Assembly: GCA_000824825.2 (NCBI GenBank)
Contig: LM655207.1
Location: 30,760 to 94,759, forward strand
DNA: 64,000 bases
Source of the DNA: Mesorhizobium sp. ORS 3324
GTDB taxonomy: Bacteria > Pseudomonadota > Alphaproteobacteria > Rhizobiales > Rhizobiaceae
Reading direction: 5' to 3'
Shown here one piece after another: positions 37,100 to 46,300 of this stretch (positions within the stretch are counted from its first letter, which is position 1; each line of letters opens with the position of its first letter). The notes below the pieces were generated by a model, which saw nothing but the letters and a program-made list of their open reading frames with translations, was not told where the DNA came from and searched no databases. The translations under genes were made by a program, and so were the position numbers.

Positions 37100-37963
37100 T
37101 CATTCATAAAAGCTCCGGTTGTCGACATGGATATCGAGATCACTAGCCCGAATTTTCATCGGCTGGGCGACAGCGCACGTAACGGTCGCGACGTAAGGGT
37201 AGGAATCGTCCTTTATTAACCCCATGTCGTTCCTCAGGTCTGAATTTGACCCGTACTGAAGCTCGACCTCAACTTCGCCTTCGACGCGATAGTGGATTTC
37301 CTTCGAGTCCAAGTTCGTTACACTCACCATGTCGATGCTGTGCCCGTCGACTGTCGTATGCGTCGAAAGCTCGTCAAGTTCGCTAATCGTCTCGGAAATG
37401 AGTTTATCGAAGACGGCTTCTCGCATCGTCTCAGCCACCGCGTGGCTAATGGCCTCCCGGCTTCCTTCCGCTGCCTGGAGCAACTGATCAAGTCCGAGTA
37501 AGACATCCTGAAACATCCCACGGATCTTCCCTCCTCTGGAAAGTATGGTGTCGGCGCGGACGTGGGTCGACTTGTTGAGTCTATCCATCACTTCGATCAG
37601 GGGGGCAGTGTAGTCGCGCGCATCTATTCCCAACGTGTCGCTGACGAATTCGTCCGGTAGCCCAGCCTTTACAATGTAACTTGCACGCTGCTGGCGAGTG
37701 ACAGTTTTCGTATCTTTAGCCTGCACGAACCAAACACAGGCTCGAACATGTTCATCAGGAGCCAAGCTGTGGAGGACGTGGCCTATCGCCTCGCGCAGTC
37801 CACTTGCAGCGAAATTTCCCCGCAAGGGATTATCCCTATCTCGAGCGACCCTGAAGCAGCCTTCGAGTACCGTCACAAAAAATCTATCTTGGGGCATTCG
37901 CGCCTGAAGTGCGCGACGAACCTTCCTAAGTTGGCTCCAGCGTGGAGGATTTTTGCTTGGCAC
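37100..37963 (-). CDS. Hypothetical protein, possible pPIWI-associated nuclease type
   Basis: 287 residues, soluble. The middle section LREAIGHVLHSLAPDEHVRA (about 56-75), TRQQRASYIVKAGLPDEFV (about 89-107) and IEVMDRLNKSTHVRADTIL (about 123-141) resembles the predicted pPIWI-associated nuclease families that occur in defence islands. That assignment rests on my recollection of the family pattern and is uncertain. The C-terminal about 90 residues form a beta-rich part with Glu/Val-rich strands (VEGEVEVELQYGS). It is monocistronic: upstream is spacer, downstream are phage-type remnants. Confidence 0.4.
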   Translation of the reverse strand: MPSKNPPRWSQLRKVRRALQARMPQDRFFVTVLEGCFRVARDRDNPLRGNFAASGLREAIGHVLHSLAPDEHVRACVWFVQAKDTKTVTRQQRASYIVKAGLPDEFVSDTLGIDARDYTAPLIEVMDRLNKSTHVRADTILSRGGKIRGMFQDVLLGLDQLLQAAEGSREAISHAVAETMREAVFDKLISETISELDELSTHTTVDGHSIDMVSVTNLDSKEIHYRVEGEVEVELQYGSNSDLRNDMGLIKDDSYPYVATVTCAVAQPMKIRASDLDIHVDNRSFYE

Positions 37964-38158
37964 TGTGGTTTGTTCCTGATGTTGCCTAGGGGTATTGGTG
38001 GATTGTTCCGCTCAATCGCCGATGCCATCATTACCTTCTGCACGGCGCGGCAGCATTGCAGCGGGAGCCAAAATCTGACAGCCCGCCGTCGATCTGTTTG
38101 AGACCTGCAACACGTAGCTGGGTGGGTGCCGACGCCACCGAGATTTCCTTGGCCTTTT

Positions 38159-38225
38159 AAACGCAAAGACCGCCCCGGTTAGACCGGGACGGTGATTGAT
38201 TTATGATAAAATTGGTTGCGGGGAC
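38159..38225. repeat. Long direct repeat with tRNA-3'-end core, copy 1
   Basis: 67 bp beginning AAACGCAAAGACCGCC, with a hairpin ACCGCCCCGG-TTAG-ACCGGGACGGT and ending ATTGGTTGCGGGGAC. The same unit, with about 6 changes, is at 56361-56426 in the same orientation. The final TGGTTGCGGGGAC is what the 3' end of a rhizobial initiator tRNA (with CCA) reads like in antisense, and the hairpin fits its terminator. Likely an att site or displaced tRNA end. Confidence 0.8.
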
Positions 38226-38256
38226 ACGCACACGCGGCGCGAGGCATCGCTCGGCC

Positions 38257-38871
38257 TCAAAGCTTGCACGCCACCTGTTGCGCGGCTCCAGCCTGCAGGT
38301 GTCCCTTCCAGAGACAGTCTTGGCGCGACGCTCGAGTTACCCGAACGACCACATCGCCGGCGTCCACCCTGTATCGGCCCTCATTATTGACCCGAACCGG
38401 GTCCCCGTTGATCTGGACAAGGTAGTCGACCGGTGGAACCGGGTCGACTACGATCGTTATGGAGGGCATCCTCTCGATCTGTAACGAGACGAGCTCTGGT
38501 TTAAGTGTGCTGGCGACAGTGGCAAACTGGTTGGAATCGTACCAGGCAAACCGCACTTCGCCGGCAGACCATTTCGCTATCATTCCCTGCGGTTTCACGG
38601 AAAAGTCGCCAGCATCCCGGATTGCTTCCGCGACCTTCGAAGTGCTGTTTACATCGATGCCAGCGTAGGTCGCTGTCGCACTGAAGTCGGTCGCGATAGC
38701 CTTCAGGACCGCCTTGCGTGCTGACGGCGACACCACCTCGCCGGTTCGCGTTTCCCATGCCGTGATCTGGGCCTCGTAGCTAAATTCTTGCATCAGGTCC
38801 GACGCCCCAAAGGCGGGCGGCAGGCATGTAAAAACCAAGCATACAACTGTAGCGTATCTGGCTCTCGTCAT
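38257..38871 (-). CDS. Exported hypothetical protein
   Basis: 204 residues from ATG 38871. An N-terminal signal peptide is clear: basic MTRAR, hydrophobic YATVVCLVFTCLPPAFG, then cleavage before ASDLMQEF. The mature protein probably lies in the periplasm. It has a helical first half and a beta-type second half (ITIVVDPVPPVDYLVQINGD, then GRYRVDAGDVVVRVTRA), the latter like a PEGA-type surface domain. Two Cys near the C-terminus (QDCLWKG, QQVACKL) may pair. It starts 11 bases after the stop of the upstream membrane-protein gene, so they form an operon. Function unknown. Confidence 0.65.
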   Translation of the reverse strand: MTRARYATVVCLVFTCLPPAFGASDLMQEFSYEAQITAWETRTGEVVSPSARKAVLKAIATDFSATATYAGIDVNSTSKVAEAIRDAGDFSVKPQGMIAKWSAGEVRFAWYDSNQFATVASTLKPELVSLQIERMPSITIVVDPVPPVDYLVQINGDPVRVNNEGRYRVDAGDVVVRVTRASRQDCLWKGHLQAGAAQQVACKL

Positions 38872-38882
38872 CGTGGTGTCTC

Positions 38883-39410
38883 CTACCCCCGCGCGGCCAT
38901 TCCGATAACCGTGCCTTCCGCAGAGGCTGGTGCTTCGCCGACCCGCTGCAATGCGATCGAGATCACCAGAACCCCTAACAGCCCTATTCCGAGCATGAAG
39001 AACTCGTAGCTGGTCGAGTATCGATACTGCAGGAAGTCGGAGTCGACCTTTTCCCAGCATTCATTGAACCAAAGGTTCGCAATACCGGCCTTCCACCACA
39101 CGCCATACAAGATGGTTTGCGCCAAGCAGACCAGAGATCCCGCCAAAAACGTGACGTTCCATGGCGTCATCCTCAAGCTGCCTTGAAGGCCAATCATGAG
39201 CGCGGCACCCAGCCCGATGAGACCGGTCGACAGCGTAAGGCCGAGTTGAATAATGCTGTCCAGGAACTCCACGGTCTTTTGATATTGCTCACTCGCAACG
39301 GTGGGATCGCAGACACCGACGTGCGTCGCCGGTGCTTCAAGGAGCCTCGATATCGAGTAAACGAGGATTGATCCGCCAACAATGACGGTGATGCCCCACT
39401 TTCGCCTCAT
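38883..39410 (-). CDS. Hypothetical four-helix membrane protein
   Basis: 175 residues with four predicted membrane helices (about 7-24, 54-76, 86-106, 138-157) and no recognised domain. The first helix is followed by a short segment with one Cys (VGVCDPTVAS). Located just upstream of, and in operon with, the exported protein at 38257-38871, so the two could form an envelope complex. Nothing more can be said from sequence. Confidence 0.6.
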   Translation of the reverse strand: MRRKWGITVIVGGSILVYSISRLLEAPATHVGVCDPTVASEQYQKTVEFLDSIIQLGLTLSTGLIGLGAALMIGLQGSLRMTPWNVTFLAGSLVCLAQTILYGVWWKAGIANLWFNECWEKVDSDFLQYRYSTSYEFFMLGIGLLGVLVISIALQRVGEAPASAEGTVIGMAARG

Positions 39411-39958
39411 TCTCCCCTCCCGCCTAGGATGGCCTACCGACTTTATGTCGGAAAGTTATTTGGTCATTGGCGAAAGTATTACTCGTTTTTTTGTTTTCGT
39501 CGAACTTTCTGCGAACGACAGCCTCAAAACAGGTCGTGCCTGACCGGACACGAAATCCGCCTCAGATATCCCTCCGGCAGGGCCTAGGACGCAAACCCTA
39601 ACCGGCCCTCGCCCGAAGTCATAGTGGTGACAAACCAATAGAGCGTCTGACCGCGAACGCTTCATCTTTCGTCAGACGCCGCCAAGTGCGGACGCACGCT
39701 ACCTTGTCCTTCTCGACCCTCGATGAGGTTACGCATCTCGACTGATCGTCGTCGATAGCCGAAAAGCCGTTGGCGGAGTTCGAGGTGCGTCCAACTCGGG
39801 CCTGCATGCGCTGGGCAGTGTGACCGTGATTTGATCTCGCCTCTAATAATCACCTATGGCATTTTTGCTTGTGGATATGATTTGGACCGAGACGGTGATT
39901 AGACGCTCGCGAATTCCAACTGCATCGTGGTGCGTTTTGAAAACGTAAGGGGGCTGCA
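39411..39958. other. Intergenic, no supported gene
   Basis: 548 bp between divergent genes. It should carry promoters for both sides. Short frames on the minus strand (39456-39665, 39619-39807) have no family features. Confidence 0.45.
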
Positions 39959-40666
39959 TTGGCATCATCACGACGGAAATGGGAAATGGACCTGATACGT
40001 GTAGTCGTCTACGCGCTCGCGCTCGTCGGCTTCGTAGCCGTTGTTCTCGGACTCCTTTCTATAGGTCGCTCCATTAAGTGGTGTCCGGCGGAAGGCTGCA
40101 GTGTGCAAGGCTCTATCGAGGCCATCAGCAGCAGTCTGGCGACAATATTTGCTTTTGCAGCAGTAGTTGTTGCGTTGCAGGCCTTGCGTGTCCAGCGCAA
40201 CGCGTCTGAAGCAGAGCTTCGCGCTTACATATTTCTAGATCGAGCCGAATACGTTTCCACCACGGATAGCATCGAGATAGCTCTGAGAAACTGCGGCGGC
40301 ACCCCGGCGTTGAACCTTGATATTGTTCTGGACCTTCAATTGGTGGAAGATCGCGAGAGCGAGTTGGAGGTCAGCTTCGACTGCGCATATCCATTTGGCG
40401 CTATCGGCCCGGACAAATACCAAACACTTGACTGGCCGGAAGTCTGCTCCAAGAGATCTGCTGACCTTGAACACCTTCACTCAAAATCGAAACATATATG
40501 CGTCGCAGGTTGGATTGCGTACGACGATATTTTCGGCGTCCGCCATCGGCTGAAAGTCCAAACAGCGCTAACTAGTGATGGCAAAGAGTTCCGCAAAAAG
40601 CTCGACATAATCCGACAAGTGAACGAAACCCCGGCGTTGGGCGCAGCCGCAGCCGTCGCATCTTGA
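39959..40666 (+). CDS. Hypothetical membrane protein
   Basis: 235 residues from a TTG at 39959 with AAGGGGG seven bases upstream; ATG at 39986 is the alternative. Two membrane helices near the N-terminus (about 13-36 and 55-75), with a short Cys-containing loop (KWCPAEGCSVQG) between them, and a soluble C-terminal domain of about 155 residues with beta-strand character (IEIALRNCGGTPALNLDIVL). Similar two-helix plus beta-domain proteins are common and uncharacterised. It is convergent with the 442-aa gene at 40778. Confidence 0.55.
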   Translation: MASSRRKWEMDLIRVVVYALALVGFVAVVLGLLSIGRSIKWCPAEGCSVQGSIEAISSSLATIFAFAAVVVALQALRVQRNASEAELRAYIFLDRAEYVSTTDSIEIALRNCGGTPALNLDIVLDLQLVEDRESELEVSFDCAYPFGAIGPDKYQTLDWPEVCSKRSADLEHLHSKSKHICVAGWIAYDDIFGVRHRLKVQTALTSDGKEFRKKLDIIRQVNETPALGAAAAVAS

Positions 40667-40777
40667 TTTTCAAGGCTGTTGATTGTCTGCGCGCGGATGG
40701 GTCGTTCGGTCCGCATTGAGGGCGGTGCGGCAGCGGTAGCGCATCAATCCGCTCCGCAAGATGCCGGGACTAAACAT

Positions 40778-42106
40778 TTAGGAGCTCTGCTCATGCTCAG
40801 CCGCGAGGACCCAGCCGTCATTGGCTGCTTCCGTGGTAGAGAGCGAACTCGCCGACGGTGCGGCCTTGGCTGCAGCGTTGCGCTCGAGAAAGGCTCGGAC
40901 AATACCAAGTTCGAATTGTTTCTGCGAGCGCGCAAGCGATACGTCCGCAAGCGTCGCATCGGCCATCGTCGTTATGGCATGTGGCTGGAGTTCGCCTGCA
41001 TACTCGCATGCGCCAATCGCCATGGTCGGGCAAAGCGTGCAAGGCCCCTTCGTTCGCGACAGTCTCCCCGTGACCTTGTTGAACGCGATTCCACCACGCT
41101 TCGCCTCGTCGATGAGCTGGGCGAGAACCTTCGGCCGGAAGACCTTGAACCCGTGCGGATTTCCCGTGATATGCGGCGAGAAGATCACTCGCGCCTCGTG
41201 CTCAGTGTCGCCAAACTTGAGGCGGATCTCGCGATCGACCAAAGCTTCCACTGTTTCTCCCACCTTCGGCGCGCCAAGTGAGAAGTTGCCATTCATCTGC
41301 TCAAGGAACGCGTCCGTCGTGGCCTGGCTAATTACGAGGAGCACCGCTGGCATCGAGTGCGCCAACTGACGCAGGAAATATTGACGTTTGACGAAGCACT
41401 CGACGACGATCCCCTCCATTTCGGTGCGGGCCATCGGCGGCATCCGCGGATCCTGTGCATAGGGCTTCAACAGCCATTTTGCCGATGGGCATCCGATCAT
41501 GTTGCCATAGGAAAGGTCCTCGCCCACGACCGGTTTGGCGTCGTTCCAGTCCATTGCCTCCGCCATGTCGGCGAGAAGCGCTTCATAACCTTGGTACATT
41601 GGGACTGGCCGCGGCTCTAGAGGGATGGTCCTGTGCCCGTCAGCGTCCATAGGCACTGCAAGCTCAGCGGTCGAAAGCGGCGGATCTTTTGCATCGCCGC
41701 CGAAACGCTCGTAATCAGCGAGCGGAATGTCGAGCTTAGCGTTCGCCCTGTACCGAAAGTAGTGGGCGAATTCCTGTACCTCGTCGAACAGCGGATTGAC
41801 CGAATTGGGCCTGTTCCAGCCGGGCAGGTTGGGATTGATCCCGACAGCCATGATCGGAGCCTTGCGACAGCCGCTCAGCGCCTCGGCGACAAGGGGACGT
41901 CGGCCTACATAGGCGCTCTTGAGCCCGATCTCGTGATGCATCATCGGTGCGTCGGGCTCATAGTCGAAGCTGTGCCAGATACCCCATTTCCTGAAATAGG
42001 CGCACGGCAACGGAGGCCTGTCCGCGACTTGGGCGCTATGTTCGTCGGCACAAGGCTTGATCTGATAGAGCAGCTCAATCTCGGTTGGTACTTCGGTGAT
42101 GGGCAT
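40778..42106 (-). CDS. Cys-rich hypothetical protein, last gene of QS operon
   Basis: 442 residues, no signal peptide. A segment APIMAVGINPNLPGWNRPN (about 83-101) is reminiscent of the GxNPx active-site loop of uracil-DNA-glycosylase-like folds, but the rest does not let me assign it. Near the C-terminus is a Cys cluster CTLCPTMAIGACEY (about 360-373) that could bind a metal or Fe-S centre. It starts 18 bases after the phosphorylase-like gene and is the last of the minus-strand run headed by luxR/luxI. Function unknown. Confidence 0.6.
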   Translation of the reverse strand: MPITEVPTEIELLYQIKPCADEHSAQVADRPPLPCAYFRKWGIWHSFDYEPDAPMMHHEIGLKSAYVGRRPLVAEALSGCRKAPIMAVGINPNLPGWNRPNSVNPLFDEVQEFAHYFRYRANAKLDIPLADYERFGGDAKDPPLSTAELAVPMDADGHRTIPLEPRPVPMYQGYEALLADMAEAMDWNDAKPVVGEDLSYGNMIGCPSAKWLLKPYAQDPRMPPMARTEMEGIVVECFVKRQYFLRQLAHSMPAVLLVISQATTDAFLEQMNGNFSLGAPKVGETVEALVDREIRLKFGDTEHEARVIFSPHITGNPHGFKVFRPKVLAQLIDEAKRGGIAFNKVTGRLSRTKGPCTLCPTMAIGACEYAGELQPHAITTMADATLADVSLARSQKQFELGIVRAFLERNAAAKAAPSASSLSTTEAANDGWVLAAEHEQSS

Positions 42107-42124
42107 GGATGCTTCCCCGATGGT

Positions 42125-43585
42125 TCACCGACGTGCCGTGAATTCCTGCCGGGCGACGAGGCGCCCCGCTTCGAATAAATAGCTGCCACGAAACACGCCG
42201 GTGTTGCTTTCCTGCGAGACGTTCGCCAGCTGCAGGTTGCGGCGATTACCTGCTTCGTCGGTGAACGCATAGCTGCGCCAATCGACTGACGCAGACCCGG
42301 GATCAAATCCGACGCGCTCAGCTTCGCCGGCGAAAGCGGCGGCATCGACAGGCGAAGGCGCCGCGCCGCGCGTGACGGTCGCGTCATCAGCGGACAACGC
42401 CGCCAGCAGTACTGCCTCGGGACTGGGCTGTGGCGCTGGCTGCGGCGCTCTCGCCGCGGCTATCACGGCGGCTATCGCCGGCGAGGGCTGGGCCGGGTTG
42501 GCAGCCGCGGGTACGGTCGCTCGGATCACGGCCCAAGTCGCGATCACGCTACCCACCGTCGTGTAGAGCCCGTATTTCTTGTAGATGTCACCGGCGACCT
42601 TGTCGCGTTGATCTTTGGGAAGAGTCCCATCAATCTGCGGATCGGACGCATTGCGGATCGCAACCCAGAGTGGTGCGTCGGCGCGTCCCTCCATCGCCAG
42701 CCCCAACACCGCATCACCCATCTCGCAAGCATGCCCGAGTTCCTGCAGACCGTAGGTGTCGTTAGTGTCGTCATAGGCAAAGAAGTCGGTGGTCACGATC
42801 ACGGGCTGGGGCAGCTCATGCGATTCCGGATACAGCATGCGCGGCAAGCTATTGTTAAGGGGCTTCAGCGCGTCGCCGTTCGGCTTCAGCAGCGCTTCGG
42901 TCACTTGCGCAAACGTCGTGGCCGGCAAGGTGCTCGTTGCGTAGCTGGCTGTCTTGAACGGCGCGTTCTTGAATTTGGTGGTGCAGTCGAAACGGACATT
43001 TTTGGCAATCACGACATCGCCGAGCTCGATGCTGTCCCCAATACCCCCGGCGGTCCCCGTCGTGATCACCACTTTGGCGCCAGTTTCCGCGACGATCTGC
43101 TCCCACAGGTCCTTCACTGGAAGCGCCGGACCATCATAATCCATGTGCAGGCCGGACTTGAAGCAAAGGACCCGGGCCTCGCCGATTTGGCAGGGGTGAT
43201 AGAGTCCGAGCACATGGTGATACATAGCCAACCCGCCCCGGAAAGGTGCGCGCGGTCCGGTGACCTTCGGAATGAAGTCAGCCAGGTTGTGCGTATATCG
43301 GCCCCATGATTCGATCTGAATGCCGGGTGTGAACAGGGTCGCCAAGGCGCGCGCCTCGGCTGCCGTCCAAGTAACGACAAGCACGTCGCATTGAGGAAGC
43401 GGTCCTCCTGGATCGCTTGTGTCCAGCGCCATCGCGAACGGAGCGAAACCGACAGGCCAGGGCACTGGATTGGGCAGCGGGGGAGCGGCAAGCGTCGCCG
43501 CAAATTCCGTCGCCGTGTCTGCGAAGCGTAGCTCGGGCGCGAGGGGGTCGTAATTGAGGATAAGATCCTGGAGCTTTTCGGACAT
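42125..43585 (-). CDS. Nucleoside-phosphorylase-like protein with Ala/Pro-rich tail
   Basis: 486 residues from ATG 43585 (AGGAGGAACACTATG). Residues about 65-350 carry a PNP_UDP (MTA/SAH nucleosidase, purine phosphorylase) fold: CDVLVVTWTAAEARALATLF near 68, AKVVITTGTAGGIGDSIELG-DVV near 170 and the CEMGDAVLGLAMEGRADAP loop near 285, which is the base-binding motif with Glu and Asp nearby. A proline/alanine-rich linker (about 375-410) and a C-terminal part of about 75 residues of unknown type (WRSYAFTDEAGNRRN) follow. Nucleoside cleavage is likely, but the substrate cannot be told. 34 bases from the upstream gene stop. Confidence 0.7.
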   Translation of the reverse strand: MSEKLQDLILNYDPLAPELRFADTATEFAATLAAPPLPNPVPWPVGFAPFAMALDTSDPGGPLPQCDVLVVTWTAAEARALATLFTPGIQIESWGRYTHNLADFIPKVTGPRAPFRGGLAMYHHVLGLYHPCQIGEARVLCFKSGLHMDYDGPALPVKDLWEQIVAETGAKVVITTGTAGGIGDSIELGDVVIAKNVRFDCTTKFKNAPFKTASYATSTLPATTFAQVTEALLKPNGDALKPLNNSLPRMLYPESHELPQPVIVTTDFFAYDDTNDTYGLQELGHACEMGDAVLGLAMEGRADAPLWVAIRNASDPQIDGTLPKDQRDKVAGDIYKKYGLYTTVGSVIATWAVIRATVPAAANPAQPSPAIAAVIAAARAPQPAPQPSPEAVLLAALSADDATVTRGAAPSPVDAAAFAGEAERVGFDPGSASVDWRSYAFTDEAGNRRNLQLANVSQESNTGVFRGSYLFEAGRLVARQEFTARR

Positions 43586-43619
43586 AGTGTTCCTCCTATA
43601 CGAGACGCCTGGCAGACGT

Positions 43620-44561
43620 TCAAATGACAACCAGATACCGGCTGATTTCGTCGCCGACGGGCATCACTAGGCGGGCTTGCGTCTGGGTCTTGGCCGTCCC
43701 CATCTGGTCCCATCCTCCGCAGTTCGCCCAAATACGGTAGAAAGCAAGCACGCCTCCGTCGCGATAGGAGACGAAATACGGTTCTCCATGCGCGAATTGG
43801 AGCGGTTGCACGAGCTTCAGCGACATCGCCTCGGGTAATTGGTCTTGCATCTGCGAGGTGACTTCGATCGTGCCCTGGCTGAGATCGTCCAGGATGCGGT
43901 CGATGTTTACATTGGGATAGACCGGATTGGTCTTCAGGAAGAAATTCGCGAGCCCGAAAGTGAAGAACGCGAAACGCGTCCACCCCTTGGCCCAAAGGTG
44001 CGCCCATTGCACTAGCGCGAACAAGGGCGGCGTGTCGGCGGGCGAGGTGGAGCGAACGCTGAGCGTATAGCTGGCGACGGCTCCAGTGGCGCCGTTATAG
44101 CCGATAAAGGCGATTCTTCCACCCGGCTCGACCGCAAACGGCTTGACCATTGAGAAGGCGGATGTCGTTCCCGGCTCGTGGGTCCGCCTGAACACATATG
44201 GTCGCGAAAGCGCGCCCGTGTCGCCAAGTTCGTAGAAGGTGAAGTTCCCTTTGGCTTGCTCGTAGCACAACAAATGCAGCCGATTGCCGAGGACGAACGG
44301 TTCGATCTCATCGAGTTGTTGCGGCAAGGTCAGCTTTGACCTGGCGGACAAGAATGGCGGGGCGTCGGAGACAGCGAAGAGTGATGCGACGCCGCTTTCG
44401 CGCTCATAGGTGAGAACGTGGAGACCGTCAGCTAGCTTGAGCGCCGCGGCGGCCGTGACCTCCTCGGAGATGCCATTTACCGGCCCGGAAAATAGGACCC
44501 TCGCCGCTATAACGCCCGAGGAGTCCTTTGCCAGTTCGAACACGTCCACCGAGCCCGCCAT
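43620..44561 (-). CDS. Hypothetical protein with beta-propeller-like repeats
   Basis: 313 residues. A motif recurs four times: LHVLTYERESGVASLFAVSD (about 47-66), LHLLCYEQAKGNFTFYELGD (about 94-113), IAFIGYNGATGAVASYTLSV (about 149-168) and PYFVSYRDGGVLAFYRIWAN (about 264-283). Each has the shape hydrophobic-x-Tyr-x4-Gly-x-hydrophobic-Tyr, like blades of small lectin-type or tachylectin-like propellers. Between the third and fourth lies an inserted helical stretch. No signal peptide. The role in this operon is unknown; substrate binding or a structural part is possible. Confidence 0.5.
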   Translation of the reverse strand: MAGSVDVFELAKDSSGVIAARVLFSGPVNGISEEVTAAAALKLADGLHVLTYERESGVASLFAVSDAPPFLSARSKLTLPQQLDEIEPFVLGNRLHLLCYEQAKGNFTFYELGDTGALSRPYVFRRTHEPGTTSAFSMVKPFAVEPGGRIAFIGYNGATGAVASYTLSVRSTSPADTPPLFALVQWAHLWAKGWTRFAFFTFGLANFFLKTNPVYPNVNIDRILDDLSQGTIEVTSQMQDQLPEAMSLKLVQPLQFAHGEPYFVSYRDGGVLAFYRIWANCGGWDQMGTAKTQTQARLVMPVGDEISRYLVVI

Positions 44562-44641
44562 CTAGTCCTCCGTCCAGCTCGTTGAACCTTGCCGTTACGC
44601 GAAGCCTTGAACAAAAAAGCTGTTCCCCGCATGCATTCCCT

Positions 44642-46300
44642 CTAGGACGGCATCAGTTCACATACACGGAAGGCATTCGCGAGTAAGGTAAGAGAGGGGT
44701 TCGAGGCGCCCGCGCTAGGCATCCACGCCGCGTCGAGCACCGTCAGCCCCGCCACTTCGTGCGATTCGCACATTGGGTTGAGCACCGAAGCGCCGCGATC
44801 TTGGCCTGCCCGCAACGCACCATGGACGTGTCCATAGCCGGGATTGGCTTCATCCTGCGGTTCGCTCTTGCGCAGTTCGCCCCCGCCGGCCGCCACCGCA
44901 TCGGCGATCCGTTGCAGCGCGAAGCGGCTCATGTCGCAATCCCATGTATCGTGGCGATAAAAGGTCTTGGCGACCGGCACGCCCCATGGATCCTTGACAG
45001 CGGGATCGAGCTCAACGCGGTTATCGTAGAGGCTCATCGCGTCGCCGGTGAACGACACCGACACTCCCGCCTGGCTACGAATCTCTTGAAGATATCGAAC
45101 GAGATCGTCGCCCCAAATCGCCTTCTTTTTCGGGCCGAAAGAGGCGGCCTTCAGCAAGCGGATCGGGGTGGTGCAGGTGAATGGATCGTATACGGAGAAC
45201 TTACCCGCCTTGCGAAGGTCGCCCGCCGAGTCCTTGTAGGTATAGATGCCACGCAGCTGCAGACTGCCGATTGCCGTTACGGGCTGCACTGAGAAATCAC
45301 GGGGACCCGGATCCCAAACGCGCTTGCCGGGGAAAGTGAAATGTGCCTCGCCCTTGGTGTGGTAGGTGAGATATCGCCCAATCATTTGGTTTGGATCAGG
45401 GATCTCGGAAAGCAGGAAAAGCCGCGCCGACTGGATCGTCTGGATCGAGACGATCACGCGGCGCGCTCCGAGGAATTGTTCCGGCCCTTCGGGCTTGGTC
45501 TTGTACCATACCCCCCGCACTTGGCTGCGACCGTCTCCCTTGTCATGCTCGATCCGCGTCACATAATGGCCAGGACGCAGGTCGCACCGCCCGGTCGCCA
45601 GCGCCCGCCGCAGCATCGTGTTGACGCCGTTCGCGCGCGAATTCACCGCGCAGCCAAAGAACTGACAGTATCCACAGAACGGGCAACCCGGGCGGCCGTC
45701 ATAGGTCAACGAGTTGATCGCGCGCGCGCCGATGTAGGGGCCTAGCCCAGCGTTGCCGAACAGGTCCTTAAGGAACGGTGTCGAGAGATGAGGCTTCAGA
45801 GCCGGGATCGGATATTCATAACCTGGCCTCATCTCTTCCAGCGACTGCGCCGCGTCCCCGGAGACGTCCCATTCCCACTCGGCGCGCTCGAACCAGGGGA
45901 GGAACTCCTCGTAGGTCCAGGGCCATGCGACCATGTGCTCAGCATTGCGCAAGCCCGTTAGATAGGGCGTCACGTCGAAATCGGCCGATGTGTAGCGCGG
46001 GAAATTCCCGTCCCAGATCATGGTCGACCCGCCGACCATGTTGACCTCCCACCAGCGTTCACTCGGCGTGGGCGTCGCGCCGTCGAGGCCCGCATAGATC
46101 ATCGGATCGTCGACGATCTTGGGAATAAGGTTCTTGTGCTCCCGGAAATGCAGTTCGTCGAGCGGAAGGAACTCGTCGGCGTGAACTTCCTGCCCCTTTT
46201 CGAGCACGACTACGTTCCAGCCGCGCGAAGTCAGGACGCGCGCTGCCGTCGAGCCACCGGCGCCGCTTCCGACGATGATCGCATCGGGTTGCTCGATCAT
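44642..46300 (-). CDS. GMC-family FAD oxidoreductase
   Basis: 552 residues from ATG 46300. The FAD-binding motif is IIVGSGAGGSTAARVL (about 8-23) with VVVLEKGQE (about 31-39). The middle contains NMVGGSTMIWDGNFPRYTSA, a typical GMC flavin-contact region. The C-terminus has the GASNPSLTLLANAFR motif that closes the FAD site. GMC enzymes oxidise alcohols, sugars or aldehydes. The start overlaps the stop of the gluconate-dehydrogenase-subunit-3-like gene by 4 bases (ATGA), so the two are likely partner subunits. A Cys-rich stretch CPFCGYCQFFGCAVNSR (about 217-233) may bind a cluster, as in membrane-bound GMC dehydrogenases. Confidence 0.9.
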   Translation of the reverse strand: MIEQPDAIIVGSGAGGSTAARVLTSRGWNVVVLEKGQEVHADEFLPLDELHFREHKNLIPKIVDDPMIYAGLDGATPTPSERWWEVNMVGGSTMIWDGNFPRYTSADFDVTPYLTGLRNAEHMVAWPWTYEEFLPWFERAEWEWDVSGDAAQSLEEMRPGYEYPIPALKPHLSTPFLKDLFGNAGLGPYIGARAINSLTYDGRPGCPFCGYCQFFGCAVNSRANGVNTMLRRALATGRCDLRPGHYVTRIEHDKGDGRSQVRGVWYKTKPEGPEQFLGARRVIVSIQTIQSARLFLLSEIPDPNQMIGRYLTYHTKGEAHFTFPGKRVWDPGPRDFSVQPVTAIGSLQLRGIYTYKDSAGDLRKAGKFSVYDPFTCTTPIRLLKAASFGPKKKAIWGDDLVRYLQEIRSQAGVSVSFTGDAMSLYDNRVELDPAVKDPWGVPVAKTFYRHDTWDCDMSRFALQRIADAVAAGGGELRKSEPQDEANPGYGHVHGALRAGQDRGASVLNPMCESHEVAGLTVLDAAWMPSAGASNPSLTLLANAFRVCELMPS

